Below are positions 28,106 through 36,356 of a DNA stretch of 50,843 nucleotides, in pieces. Origin of the DNA: Candidatus Dactylopiibacterium sp. (lineage in GTDB: Bacteria > Pseudomonadota > Gammaproteobacteria > Burkholderiales > Rhodocyclaceae). The stretch lies in assembly GCA_031119555.1 (NCBI GenBank), contig JAVHXQ010000026.1:1-50843 (forward strand). The letters run 5' to 3'. The translations under genes were made by a program, and so were the position numbers. Every line of letters starts with the position of its first letter. Position 1 is the first letter of the stretch. The notes under the pieces are model-generated. The model was given only the letters and a program-made list of their open reading frames with translations. It ran no database searches and was not told where the DNA came from.

Positions 28106-28622
28106 GCAGGGTGTCGAGCAGCAGACGGCGTGTCTGCTGGGTCTTGGGCAGGTAGGCGTTGGCCGTGTGGCGCTCGGCCAGTTGCACGTCGGAGTCGGCG
28201 CCGGGCTGGCCGGAGCGGATCAGCACGCGCAGGTCGGGGCGCCCGAGCGGGCCGCGCAATGCCTGCAGCAGCCTGAGGCCGGCATCGGAGGTTTCCATGA
28301 CGATGTCGAGCAGCACGAGATCGATCTGCGGCGTGGCGGCGATCAGCTCGCGCGCGGCGGCGGCCGAATGCGCGTGCAGGAACTGCAGCGGGCGGCCCTC
28401 TATGCGCTCACGCGAGAGCGCGAGCAGCGTGGCCTCGTGCACCTGCTGGTCGTCGTCGACGATCAGCAGCAGCCACGGCGCCTGCGCGGCGGGCGTGGCC
28501 TCGTCGGCCGGTGTTTCGGCCGCGAAGTCGAAGAGGGCGTCGTCGCCCGAGCACTGGGCGAGCCAGGCCAGCGTGGCGCCGCGTCGCGCACTATGGCGGT
28601 TGCGGAGGGTGTCAAGGTTCAT
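28065..28622 (-). CDS. Receiver-only response regulator (DUF3369-type receiver)
   Basis: The 185-aa protein has a 45-residue N-terminal tail and a single receiver domain. IVDDDQQVHE supplies the acidic pocket, VLLDIVMETSDAG the phospho-acceptor Asp (about 102), IRSGQPG the Ser/Thr switch and LPKTQ the Lys. The wording of these motifs, especially LLDIVMETSDAG and SGQPG, matches from memory the receivers of large regulators that carry a DUF3369 domain. Here the protein stops after the receiver, so no output domain is present. It may act by binding a partner, or be a truncated relic. No sensor kinase is next to it, and its end overlaps gluQ. Confidence 0.8.
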   Translation of the reverse strand: MNLDTLRNRHSARRGATLAWLAQCSGDDALFDFAAETPADEATPAAQAPWLLLIVDDDQQVHEATLLALSRERIEGRPLQFLHAHSAAAARELIAATPQIDLVLLDIVMETSDAGLRLLQALRGPLGRPDLRVLIRSGQPGADSDVQLAERHTANAYLPKTQQTRRLLLDTLHALLGGTAPHPNA

Positions 28623-28679
28623 CGAACGCTCCGGTGCTGCGGGGATGGCCGGCAGGGTACGGGCCGGCCACGGGGTGAA

Positions 28680-29771
28680 TCAGACGTTGAACAGGAAATT
28701 CAGGATGTCGCCGTCGCGCACGACATATTCCTTGCCCTCGGCGCGCATCTTGCCGGCTTCCTTGGCGCCCTGTTCGCCCTTGTACTGGATGAAATCCTCG
28801 AAGGCGATGGTCTGGGCGCGGATGAAGCCGCGCTCGAAATCGGTGTGGATCACGCCCGCTGCCTGCGGGGCAGTGTCGCCCTTGTGGATGGTCCAGGCGC
28901 GGACTTCCTTCACGCCGGCGGTGAAATAGGTCTGCAGGCCGAGGAGGTCGTAGCCGGCGCGGATCAGGCGGTTGAGGCCCGGCTCCTCGAGGCCGAGGTC
29001 GGCCAGGAAGGCGAGCTTGTCTTCTTCGTCCAGATCGGCCAGTTCCTGTTCGATCTTGGCGCAGACCGCCACCACGGGCGCGCCTTCGCGCGCGGCGTGT
29101 TCGCGCAGGCGGTCGAGGTGGGGGTTGTTCTCGAAGCCGTCTTCCAGCACGTTGCCCACGTACATCGCGGGCTTGACGGTCATGAGGAAGAGCGGACGGA
29201 TCAGGGCCTTTTCGTCGTCGGACAGATTCAGCGTGCGCGCGGGGTGGCCCTCGTTGAGATGGGGGACGAGTTTTTCCAGCACGGCGACGAGCTTCTGCGC
29301 GTCCTTGTCGCCCGAGCGGGCCTTGCGGCCGTCGCGCGCGAGCGCCTTCTCGACGGCGGCAAGGTCGGCCAGCGCGAGTTCGGTGATGATGGTCTCGATG
29401 TCGGCGAGCGGGTCGACGCGCCCCGATACGTGGATCACGTTTTCGTCGTCGAAACAGCGCACCACGTTCACGATGGCGTCGGTCTCGCGGATGTTGGCGA
29501 GGAACTGGTTGCCCAGGCCTTCGCCCTTGGAGGCCCCCGCGACGAGGCCGGCGATGTCGACGAACTCGACGATCGCGGGCTGCACGCGCTGCGGCTTGAC
29601 GATGCCGGAGAGCTGCACGAGACGCGGATCGGGCACCTCGACGATGCCCACGTTGGGTTCGATCGTGCAGAACGGATAGTTCTCGGCCGCGATGCCCGAC
29701 TTGGTCAACGCGTTGAAGAGGGTGGACTTGCCGACGTTGGGCAGGCCGACGATGCCGCACTTGAGGCTCAT
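28680..29771 (-). CDS. ychF: YchF family ATPase
   Basis: YchF is an Obg-related P-loop protein that prefers ATP, binds ribosomes and dampens oxidative-stress responses. The 363-aa protein has the full-length form: P loop [15 protein letters not shown]3-like '[14 protein letters not shown]', a central coiled-coil insert, and the C-terminal TGS-like domain ending '[13 protein letters not shown]', which is diagnostic. Its ATG overlaps the pth stop codon (ATGA), a very common pth-ychF coupling in proteobacteria. It closes the prs-rplY-pth-ychF series. Confidence 0.97.
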   Translation of the reverse strand: MSLKCGIVGLPNVGKSTLFNALTKSGIAAENYPFCTIEPNVGIVEVPDPRLVQLSGIVKPQRVQPAIVEFVDIAGLVAGASKGEGLGNQFLANIRETDAIVNVVRCFDDENVIHVSGRVDPLADIETIITELALADLAAVEKALARDGRKARSGDKDAQKLVAVLEKLVPHLNEGHPARTLNLSDDEKALIRPLFLMTVKPAMYVGNVLEDGFENNPHLDRLREHAAREGAPVVAVCAKIEQELADLDEEDKLAFLADLGLEEPGLNRLIRAGYDLLGLQTYFTAGVKEVRAWTIHKGDTAPQAAGVIHTDFERGFIRAQTIAFEDFIQYKGEQGAKEAGKMRAEGKEYVVRDGDILNFLFNV

Positions 29772-30361
29772 GCTTGTTCCTTCGGCGCGGCGGGGCGCGC
29801 GTTGATGTGTTGGGTGGCGGCGTTCCAGTCGCCGCGAGCGATCTGGGGCCAGGCGGCGAGCGCGCGGTCGAGCGCGCGGTCGATCTCGTCCTGTTCCTCG
29901 CGGCGCGGGCGGTTCAGCACGAAACTGGCGACCTGGCTCTTGTCGCCAGGGTGCCCGATGCCGATGCGCAGACGCCAGTAGTCCTGCGTGGACAGGCGCG
30001 CGGTGATGTCCTTGAGCCCGTTGTGGCCCCCGAGGCCGCCGCCGAACTTGAGGCGCAGCTGGCCGGGCGGGATGTCGAGCTCGTCATGCACGACGAGGAT
30101 TTCGCCGGGCGGAATGCGGTGAAAATGGGCCAGGGCCTGCACGGCCTGTCCGGACCGGTTCATGAAGGTCTGCGGCAGCAGGAACCAGGTATTGCCGGCG
30201 CGGCCCACGAAGCCGTGGAAGCGGCTTTCATGGTTCAGCGTGGCGCCCAGCGCGTGCGCCAGGCGCTCACAAAACCAAAACCCGGCATTGTGCCGGGTCT
30301 CGGTATATTCGGCCCCGGGGTTGCCGAGGCCGACGATCAGGCGCGGAGCCGTCGGGCTCAT
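29768..30361 (-). CDS. pth: Peptidyl-tRNA hydrolase
   Basis: Pth frees tRNAs from peptidyl-tRNAs that drop off the ribosome. The 197-aa protein carries [18 protein letters not shown] with the catalytic His, [14 protein letters not shown] with the substrate-binding Asn, and [11 protein letters not shown], followed by [12 protein letters not shown]. These are the three signature blocks of bacterial Pth. Its ATG shares a base with the rplY stop codon (TGATG), so translation is probably coupled. The last 20 residues are Ala/Pro-rich and variable in the family. Confidence 0.97.
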   Translation of the reverse strand: MSPTAPRLIVGLGNPGAEYTETRHNAGFWFCERLAHALGATLNHESRFHGFVGRAGNTWFLLPQTFMNRSGQAVQALAHFHRIPPGEILVVHDELDIPPGQLRLKFGGGLGGHNGLKDITARLSTQDYWRLRIGIGHPGDKSQVASFVLNRPRREEQDEIDRALDRALAAWPQIARGDWNAATQHINARPAAPKEQA

Positions 30362-30978
30362 CAGGCCTTGGCTTCGCCTTCGCCAGCGGCATCGCCTTCA
30401 GCAGCTTCAGCGCCACGCGGCACGAAGATCGAGGCGACGACCTTGTCGGCGTCGGTTGCGTGGGCCAGTTCAACGCCCGCGGGCAGCTTGATGTCGCGCA
30501 GGTGCAGCGCGGCGCCGGCTTCCAGCTTGGAGACGTCGACTTCGATGAACTCGGGCAGGCTGCCGGGCAGGCCCTTGACGTCGACTTCGGTGACGTTGTG
30601 CGAGAACAGACCGTGTTGCAGCTTCACGCCCGGGCACAGGTCGGCGCCCACGAAGTGGAACGGCACCTTCAGGTGGATCGCCTGGGTGGCGTCGATGCGC
30701 TGGAAGTCGATGTGCTGCACGATCTGGCGGAACGGGTGCCATTGCACGTCGCGCAGAACCGCCGTTTCGAGGCTGCCTTCAACGTCGATGTTCAGCACGG
30801 AGCTGTGGAAGGCTTCCTTGCGCAGGGCGTGGAAGAGGTCGTTGTGATCCAGGTTGATCTGGACGGCTTCCTTGCCGGCGCCGTAGATGATGCCGGGAGT
30901 GATGCCTGCACGACGCTGGCGGCGGCTCGCACCCGTACCCTTGGCGTCGCGCTTGGTGGCTTTGACGTTGAATTGCAT
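30361..30978 (-). CDS. rplY: Ribosomal protein L25, long (Ctc) form
   Basis: L25 binds 5S rRNA in the 50S subunit. At 205 aa this is the two-domain Ctc/TL5 form: an N-terminal L25 beta-barrel (residues about 5-95, '[20 protein letters not shown]') and a C-terminal TL5 domain ('[20 protein letters not shown]'). An Ala/Glu/Gly tail follows. GGAGAA before the ATG is a good ribosome-binding site. It lies 84 bases after prs, with a hairpin between them, and is followed by pth with a 1-base overlap. Confidence 0.96.
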   Translation of the reverse strand: MQFNVKATKRDAKGTGASRRQRRAGITPGIIYGAGKEAVQINLDHNDLFHALRKEAFHSSVLNIDVEGSLETAVLRDVQWHPFRQIVQHIDFQRIDATQAIHLKVPFHFVGADLCPGVKLQHGLFSHNVTEVDVKGLPGSLPEFIEVDVSKLEAGAALHLRDIKLPAGVELAHATDADKVVASIFVPRGAEAAEGDAAGEGEAKA

Positions 30979-31029
30979 GTTGAACTTCTCCAGTGATGAG
31001 GCTGCCGCCCGCGACCAGGCGAGAGCCGG

Positions 31030-31054
31030 AAAAGGCGCGGTCGTCGACCGCGCC
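31030..31054 (-). terminator. Hairpin between prs and rplY
   Basis: The inverted repeat GGCGCGGTC / GACCGCGCC with a 3-base loop (31034-31054) is followed on the minus strand by four T. It lies 8 bases after the prs stop codon. It could terminate or attenuate transcription, leaving rplY-pth-ychF to an internal promoter or read-through. The short T run makes it a weak terminator call. Confidence 0.5.
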
Positions 31055-31062
31055 CGAAAAAA

Positions 31063-32019
31063 TCAGTCGTCCATGAACAGCGAGGAGACGGACTCCTCGT
31101 TGCTGATGCGCAGCATGGTGTCGGCCAGCAGCGAGCCGATCGACACCTGCTTGATCTTGGGGCAGGCACGCGCGTCGTCGCGCAGCGCGATGGTGTCGGT
31201 CACGACGAGTTCGTCGAGATCGGAATCGGTGATGCGGGCGATGGCGGACCCGGACAGCACGGCGTGCGTGATGTAGGAGACCACGCGCTTGGCGCCGCGT
31301 TCCTTGAGTGCCTGGGCGGCCTTGCAGAGCGTGCCGGCGGTGTCGACGATGTCATCGACGATCACGCAGGTGCGACCCGAAACGTCGCCGATGATGTTCA
31401 TGACTTCGGACACGTTGGCCTTGGGACGGCGCTTGTCGATGATGGCGAGCTCGGTTTCGAGCTGCTTTGCCACGGCGCGCGCACGCACCACGCCCCCCAC
31501 GTCGGGCGACACCACGATCAGATCGCTCAGCTGCTCGGTCTTGCGCAGATGCGACAGCAGCAGCGGCGTGGCGTAGATGTTGTCGACGGGGATGTCGAAG
31601 AAGCCCTGGATCTGGTCGGCGTGCAGATCGACGGTCAGCACGCGCTGAACGCCCACGGCCTGCAGCATGTTGGCGACGACCTTGGCGGTGATGGGCACGC
31701 GGGCCGAACGCGGGCGGCGATCCTGGCGGGCGTAACCGAAGTAGGGGATGGCGGCGGTGATGCGGCCGGCCGAGGCGCGCTTGAGCGCATCGACCATGAT
31801 CATCAGTTCCATGAGGTTGTCATTGGTTGGAACCGACGTCGTCTGGAGAACGAAGACGTCCTTCCCGCGAACGTTTTCCAGCAGTTCGACATTGACTTCA
31901 CCGTCGGAAAAACGACCCACGGTTGCCGAACCGATCGAAATACCCAGACGCTTCACGACATCGGCGGCCAGCTTGGGGTTGGCGTTGCCAGTGAAGACCA
32001 TCAGGCTGCGGTAAGCCAT
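31063..32019 (-). CDS. prs: Ribose-phosphate pyrophosphokinase
   Basis: Prs makes PRPP from ribose-5-phosphate and ATP for nucleotide, His, Trp and NAD synthesis. ATG 32019 gives 318 aa, the normal class I length, beginning [20 protein letters not shown]. The ATP-binding '[20 protein letters not shown]' stretch and the PRPP-binding loop [14 protein letters not shown] are intact. The open frame continues upstream through the tRNA gene but is not coding there. The gene follows tRNA-Gln by 86 bases, an arrangement typical of betaproteobacteria. Confidence 0.97.
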   Translation of the reverse strand: MAYRSLMVFTGNANPKLAADVVKRLGISIGSATVGRFSDGEVNVELLENVRGKDVFVLQTTSVPTNDNLMELMIMVDALKRASAGRITAAIPYFGYARQDRRPRSARVPITAKVVANMLQAVGVQRVLTVDLHADQIQGFFDIPVDNIYATPLLLSHLRKTEQLSDLIVVSPDVGGVVRARAVAKQLETELAIIDKRRPKANVSEVMNIIGDVSGRTCVIVDDIVDTAGTLCKAAQALKERGAKRVVSYITHAVLSGSAIARITDSDLDELVVTDTIALRDDARACPKIKQVSIGSLLADTMLRISNEESVSSLFMDD

Positions 32020-32105
32020 GACTACCTCGTGCGAATTTGCGTTAGCAGAAACGATTCGGGCAGGCCGACAGCCTCGACTGTGACCTGCCCGGATCTTGTT
32101 GCGGG

Positions 32106-32179
32106 CTGGGGAGGAAGGACTCGAACCCTCGAATACCGGAATCAAAATCCGGTGCCTTAACCAACTTGGCGACTCCCCA
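32106..32179 (-). tRNA. tRNA-Gln (anticodon UUG)
   Basis: The minus strand folds as a cloverleaf. The acceptor stem is TGGGGAG/CTCCCCA with discriminator G. The D arm contains GCCAAGTTGGTTAAGGC. The anticodon stem is CCGGA/TCCGG around the loop TTTTGAT (anticodon TTG), and the T arm has GAGGG-TTCGAGT-CCTTC with one mismatch. CCA is not encoded. It lies between ispE and prs on the same strand. Confidence 0.95.
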
Positions 32180-32233
32180 ACAAAACCGTATTGCCTGCGA
32201 CGGCGCCAACGCGAAGCCATCGCGGCTTGAAAC

Positions 32234-33109
32234 TCAATTTTTCGCCCAGGCGTGCATCGGATGCCTGTCGAGTGCCGGCGCATGCCACGCCTTCCACTCA
32301 TCCTGCAGCGCATCGACGACCGCGCTTGCCTGCTTCTCGTTCGCACAAGCCAGGAACACACAGGCTCCCGAACCACTCATGCGCGCTGTGCCGAATCTGC
32401 CCAAGGCGTCGATCGCGCCTTGCACTTGCGGGTACAGCCTGCAGGCAACTGCTTGCAGATCATTGCGTCCCCGTTGTTCCAGAAACGCCTGCGTTTGTGC
32501 AGCTGCGAAGCCCGGCATTATTAGCACCGAAGTGTCTCTTGTCAACTCTTTTTGCCGGAAAATTTCAGCGGTAGGGACCGAAACGGGCGGCTCGACGACC
32601 ACGTAATGGGCCGCCGGCAGCGCCAGCGGGCGCAGGGTTTCGCCGACGCCCTCGGCCCAGGCCGTTTCGCCGAAAATGAAGAAAGGCACGTCGGCGCCCA
32701 GCGCCAGGGCCCATTCCTGCAACTCGGCGCGTGTGCAGTCCAGCCCCCAGAGGCGGTTGAGCGCCAGCAGCGTGGTGGCCGCGTCCGAGCTGCCGCCGCC
32801 GAGCCCGCCGCCCATGGGCAGGCGCTTGTCGACGCGTATCGTGGCTCCCAGCCCGCAGCCCGTGCGTGCCTGCAGGAGGCGCGCGGCACGCACGACGAGA
32901 TCGGCTTCCGCCGGGACACCCGGAACGTCGTTGGCCCGCTCGATGCGGGCGTCGTCGCGGCGGGCGAAACTCAGGGAGTCGCCCCGGTCGATCATGCGGA
33001 ACGCCGTCTGGAGCAGGTGGTAGCCGTCGTCGCGGCGCCCCGTGACATGCAGGAAGAGGTTGATCTTCGCGGGGGCCGGACAGTGCTCGAAATCGTCTAG
33101 AGGAACCAT
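32234..33109 (-). CDS. ispE: 4-diphosphocytidyl-2-C-methyl-D-erythritol kinase
   Basis: IspE phosphorylates CDP-methylerythritol in the MEP pathway of isoprenoid synthesis. ATG 33109 gives 291 aa and overlaps the end of lolB by 13 bases. The GHMP-kinase signatures are clear: [20 protein letters not shown] at the N-terminus, the ATP loop [15 protein letters not shown], and the C-terminal '[12 protein letters not shown]' motif. The reading frame is open far upstream but is only a shadow of lolB and the TPR gene. It is followed by tRNA-Gln and prs. Confidence 0.96.
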   Translation of the reverse strand: MVPLDDFEHCPAPAKINLFLHVTGRRDDGYHLLQTAFRMIDRGDSLSFARRDDARIERANDVPGVPAEADLVVRAARLLQARTGCGLGATIRVDKRLPMGGGLGGGSSDAATTLLALNRLWGLDCTRAELQEWALALGADVPFFIFGETAWAEGVGETLRPLALPAAHYVVVEPPVSVPTAEIFRQKELTRDTSVLIMPGFAAAQTQAFLEQRGRNDLQAVACRLYPQVQGAIDALGRFGTARMSGSGACVFLACANEKQASAVVDALQDEWKAWHAPALDRHPMHAWAKN

Positions 33110-33672
33110 TCTTCTATCGCGATGCGCAGGCGCAGATCGGGGTACTCGAGGTCGAGCGCGCGTGGCAGCGCATTGGGCAGATCGCTTTCGTAGGCCGTGA
33201 CGCGGACCGACCAGCCCTGGTCCGAAGCCTGCCGCAAGCGCCCCAGGGCGTCGCGCTCCACGCCCTCGGCGCGGGGGCTGAGGCGCCCGGTCACCCAGAG
33301 GGCGAGCGCGTTGACGGGGACGGGCTTGTCGGTCAGGCGCGTGATGAGGCGATCGGCCGTCGGCGCGGCGTAGCGGTCGCCGTCGGCGTTGGTCCAGAGC
33401 GCGCCTTCCGGCGTGCTTTGCAGCTCCGCCAGCACGGTTCCCAGCGGCGTGGCGAAACCGATGACGTCGCGCGCGGGAGCATGTTCCCAGGCGATGCGCA
33501 CGGTGTTGGAGCTGCGCCCCTGGGTGATGGCGACGCGGCCATTGAAGGCGAAACTCTGCAGCGCTTCGCGCACCGGGCGCGCAACGGGCACCTGCGGAGC
33601 GGGCGGCGTGCTCGCGCAGGCGGCGAGCAGCAGCGCGGCCAGCAGGCCGGCGAGACGGAAGAGGCGATTCAT
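33097..33672 (-). CDS. lolB: Outer-membrane lipoprotein receptor LolB
   Basis: LolB takes lipoproteins from periplasmic LolA and inserts them in the outer membrane, and is itself a lipoprotein. The 191-aa protein has a lipoprotein signal with lipobox LAAC (Cys19). It then shows the LolB beta-sheet pattern: 'FAFNGRVAITQGRSSNTVRI', 'IGFATPLGTVLAEL' and, near the end, '[17 protein letters not shown]'. It lies between the TPR gene (12-base gap) and ispE (13-base overlap), the usual TPR-lolB-ispE order in betaproteobacteria. Confidence 0.93.
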   Translation of the reverse strand: MNRLFRLAGLLAALLLAACASTPPAPQVPVARPVREALQSFAFNGRVAITQGRSSNTVRIAWEHAPARDVIGFATPLGTVLAELQSTPEGALWTNADGDRYAAPTADRLITRLTDKPVPVNALALWVTGRLSPRAEGVERDALGRLRQASDQGWSVRVTAYESDLPNALPRALDLEYPDLRLRIAIEEWFL

Positions 33673-33683
33673 GGGGCGGCGGG

Positions 33684-35315
33684 TCAGAGTCCCAGACGTT
33701 TGGCGATGCGCTGCAGGAGCGGGTTGGCCGGTGCGGCTTCGAGTGCTCGCGCGTGCAGGGCGCGCGCTTCATCCTTCTTGCCGGCGGCCCACAGTACCTC
33801 GACCAGGTGGCTGGCCACCTCGGGGTCGGGGAAGGTCGCGTAGGCGCGGCGCAGCTGCGTTTCGGCGGCCTCGAGGCGACCCTGGCGGAAATCCAGCCAG
33901 CCAAGACTGTCGAGGATGGCCGGATCTTCGGGTTCCAGCGCGTGCGCTTTCTCGATCAGCGTGCGTGCTTCGTCGAGCCGGGTGTTGCGCTCGGCCAGCG
34001 AGTAGCCCAGCGCGTTGAGCGCGTGGGCGTGCTGCGGGTTGATCGTCAGCAGCCGGCGCAGGCGTCGCTCGAAGTCGGCCGGGCGCCCCAGCTGTTCCGC
34101 GACCAGTGCCGAGTCGTAGAGCGCGCCGGTGTTCTCGGGCTGTTCGGCGAGCAGGCGGTCGAAGACTTCGAGTGCCTCGCGGCGCCGTTCAAGGTGGCGC
34201 AGCAGGTCGGCCTCCAGCGCGAGCAGCACGGGGCGGTCGTCGGTCGAAGTCTGCATCGCGCCCTGCAGTACGGCGCGGGCTTCCGCCACCTGGCCGCCGT
34301 CGGCGAGCAGGCGCGCGCGGCGCCCCACGGCCGTGGCGTAATAGGGCCCCGGCTCGACCGCCGCGTAATTGAGCAGCGCGGCAGCTCCCCGCCCTTGTTC
34401 TTCCTGGACCTGCGCCAGGATCAGGCGGAGCCGGTCGGCCTCGCCCCAGCCGTCTCCCAGCAGCCTCTGCAGGCTGGTCTCGGCCTGGGCGAAATCGCCG
34501 GCTTCCACGGCCACGCCCAGCATCGCGAAGCGCAGTTCGTTGTTTTCGGGGTTGGCCTCGACCAGCTGCCGGGCTTCGTTCGCGGCGGCCTCCTTCTGGC
34601 CGATCTGTACGAGCCAGCGCGCCAGCGTGGCGCGTGCGTCGATGGCCTGCGGATTGCGCGCGCTGAATGCGCGCAGGCGTTCGCCGACCTCGGCCTGCCT
34701 GTCCTTGGAGGCGCTGTCGACGAGCAGCAGGATGCCGGGCTCCCAGTCGGGCCGCAGCGCCTGTGCGCGCTCGGCGGCGGCGAAGGCGGCTTCGGCGTCG
34801 TTGGCGTTGCGCAGGGCGATCGCCACCGCGTAGTGCGCTTCGGCGACCTCCGGGTAGGGCTTCGCGAGGCGTTCGATGATGCGCGCGGCCTCGGCCTTGT
34901 CGGCGGCGCGCGAAAACACTGCGGGCAGCTGCAGCAGCAGGCGGGCCCGCAGATCGGGCGCGGCGGCCGCGAGCTGGCGGTGCAGCAGGGTCTCGGCACC
35001 CTGCGGGTTCTGCTCGGCGCGCAGCATGGTGCGCGCCAGCTCGATTTCATTGGCCCGCCGGATCAGTCGCGCGTCCTGGCTCTGGCGCGCCAGATCGGCG
35101 TAGCCGTAGGCCGCGTCGTCCAGCATGCCGCGCGCCAGCGCGATCTCGCTGAGCAGCATCTGGGCCAGCAGCTGGGCGCTGCCCAGGGGCGCGCGCAGGG
35201 CGGTGGAGCGCGTGCCTTCGGCCGGGCGCCCCGGCGTGGCTGCAAGGGAGACGCTCGCGAGCGAGGCGCAGATCAGTGCCAGCAGGCTGGATTTGACGCA
35301 GTGAGGGCGAGGCAT
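33684..35315 (-). CDS. Exported tetratricopeptide-repeat protein
   Basis: ATG 35315 gives 543 aa with a signal peptide (SSLLALICASLASVSLAA). The rest is almost all helical TPR-like repeats, clearest near the C-terminus, where 'LGYSLAERNTRLDEARTLIE' and 'LGWLDFRQGRLEAAETQLRR' match the 34-residue pattern. The product should be periplasmic or membrane-associated and act as a protein-protein scaffold. A TPR gene upstream of lolB is common in betaproteobacteria, which suggests envelope or lipoprotein-related work, but no function is established. It is divergent from mutM with a gap of about 106 bases holding both promoters. Confidence 0.88.
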   Translation of the reverse strand: MPRPHCVKSSLLALICASLASVSLAATPGRPAEGTRSTALRAPLGSAQLLAQMLLSEIALARGMLDDAAYGYADLARQSQDARLIRRANEIELARTMLRAEQNPQGAETLLHRQLAAAAPDLRARLLLQLPAVFSRAADKAEAARIIERLAKPYPEVAEAHYAVAIALRNANDAEAAFAAAERAQALRPDWEPGILLLVDSASKDRQAEVGERLRAFSARNPQAIDARATLARWLVQIGQKEAAANEARQLVEANPENNELRFAMLGVAVEAGDFAQAETSLQRLLGDGWGEADRLRLILAQVQEEQGRGAAALLNYAAVEPGPYYATAVGRRARLLADGGQVAEARAVLQGAMQTSTDDRPVLLALEADLLRHLERRREALEVFDRLLAEQPENTGALYDSALVAEQLGRPADFERRLRRLLTINPQHAHALNALGYSLAERNTRLDEARTLIEKAHALEPEDPAILDSLGWLDFRQGRLEAAETQLRRAYATFPDPEVASHLVEVLWAAGKKDEARALHARALEAAPANPLLQRIAKRLGL

Positions 35316-35421
35316 GTGGGATTCCCGACGGCGCGGCGCGAGGCGCCAGCTTGATGGCGATCTTAGCAGCAGTGTACTGTTTTGCCCTTGGCTGGCTGCG
35401 AAATGGGGAGGCGCGAAAGGC

Positions 35422-36249
35422 ATGCCGGAGTTGCCCGAGGTTGAAATCACGCGGCGTGGCGTGGAGCCGTGGCTGCTGAACGCCACCGTCAGTGAAGTCG
35501 TCGTGCGGCAGCCGCGTCTGCGCTACGAGGTGCCCGCACTGCTGCGGGAACGTTTGCCGGGGCAGACGGTGCGTGCCGTGATGCGGCGCGCGAAGTACTT
35601 GCTGATCCATTTCGATGACGGCGTGCTGCTGATCCATCTGGGCATGTCGGGCAGTCTGCGCGTGCTGCCGGCGGGCACGCCCGCGGGGCTGCACGACCAT
35701 TTCGATCTCGTGTGCGGCAGCCTGCTGCTGCGTCTGCGCGACCCGCGCCGGTTCGGCGCCGTGCTGTGGCTGGCGCATCCGGCCGAGGCGCATCCGCTGC
35801 TTGCCTCGCTGGGAGTGGAGCCACTCGACGAGGGGTTCGGAGGCGCGGCGCTGGCGGCCTTGCTGCGCGACCGGCGCACGCCCGTGAAGCTCGCGCTCAT
35901 GGACAGTCATCTCGTGGTGGGAGTGGGCAACATCTATGCGTCCGAGAGCCTGTTTCGCGCCCGCATCCATCCGGCCACGCCGGCCGGCCGTCTGTCGGCT
36001 GCCCGCTGCGTGCGTCTGGCGCGGTGCCTGCGCGAAACCCTGAACGCGGCGCTGGAGGCGGGCGGCAGTTCGCTGCGCGATTTCGTCCATAGCGACGGGG
36101 CGTCGGGCTACTTCCAGCAGCAGTATTTCGTGTATGGACGGGAGGGCGAGGCGTGCCGCGTGTGCGGGGCGCGCATCACGCGCAGCGTCATGGGGCAGCG
36201 CGCGACCTTCCATTGCCCGCGCTGCCAGCGCGTACCGTCCGGCGGCTGA
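35422..36249 (+). CDS. mutM: Formamidopyrimidine-DNA glycosylase
   Basis: MutM removes 8-oxoguanine and formamidopyrimidines from DNA and nicks the abasic site. ATG 35422 is set by the required N-terminus MPELPEVE: Pro2 is the catalytic nucleophile and Glu3 a catalytic acid. The frame is open upstream but that part cannot be in the protein. The 275-aa sequence also has the conserved RRAKYLL Lys, the 'VVGVGNIYASESLFRARIHP' helix-two-turn-helix and a C-terminal zinc finger (CRVCGARI ... FHCPRC). It is divergent from the TPR gene and 107 bases upstream of the dynamin-like gene. Confidence 0.97.
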   Translation: MPELPEVEITRRGVEPWLLNATVSEVVVRQPRLRYEVPALLRERLPGQTVRAVMRRAKYLLIHFDDGVLLIHLGMSGSLRVLPAGTPAGLHDHFDLVCGSLLLRLRDPRRFGAVLWLAHPAEAHPLLASLGVEPLDEGFGGAALAALLRDRRTPVKLALMDSHLVVGVGNIYASESLFRARIHPATPAGRLSAARCVRLARCLRETLNAALEAGGSSLRDFVHSDGASGYFQQQYFVYGREGEACRVCGARITRSVMGQRATFHCPRCQRVPSGG

Positions 36250-36356
36250 GCCGGTGCCGGGCGGGTCCGTGCGTTCCGGTTGTCCGTGCGCGACGGTATG
36301 CTTGCAAGTTGGTCCGCGCCGCGCGCGCCTGTCTTGCGCGCGGTCACGACACTGAC

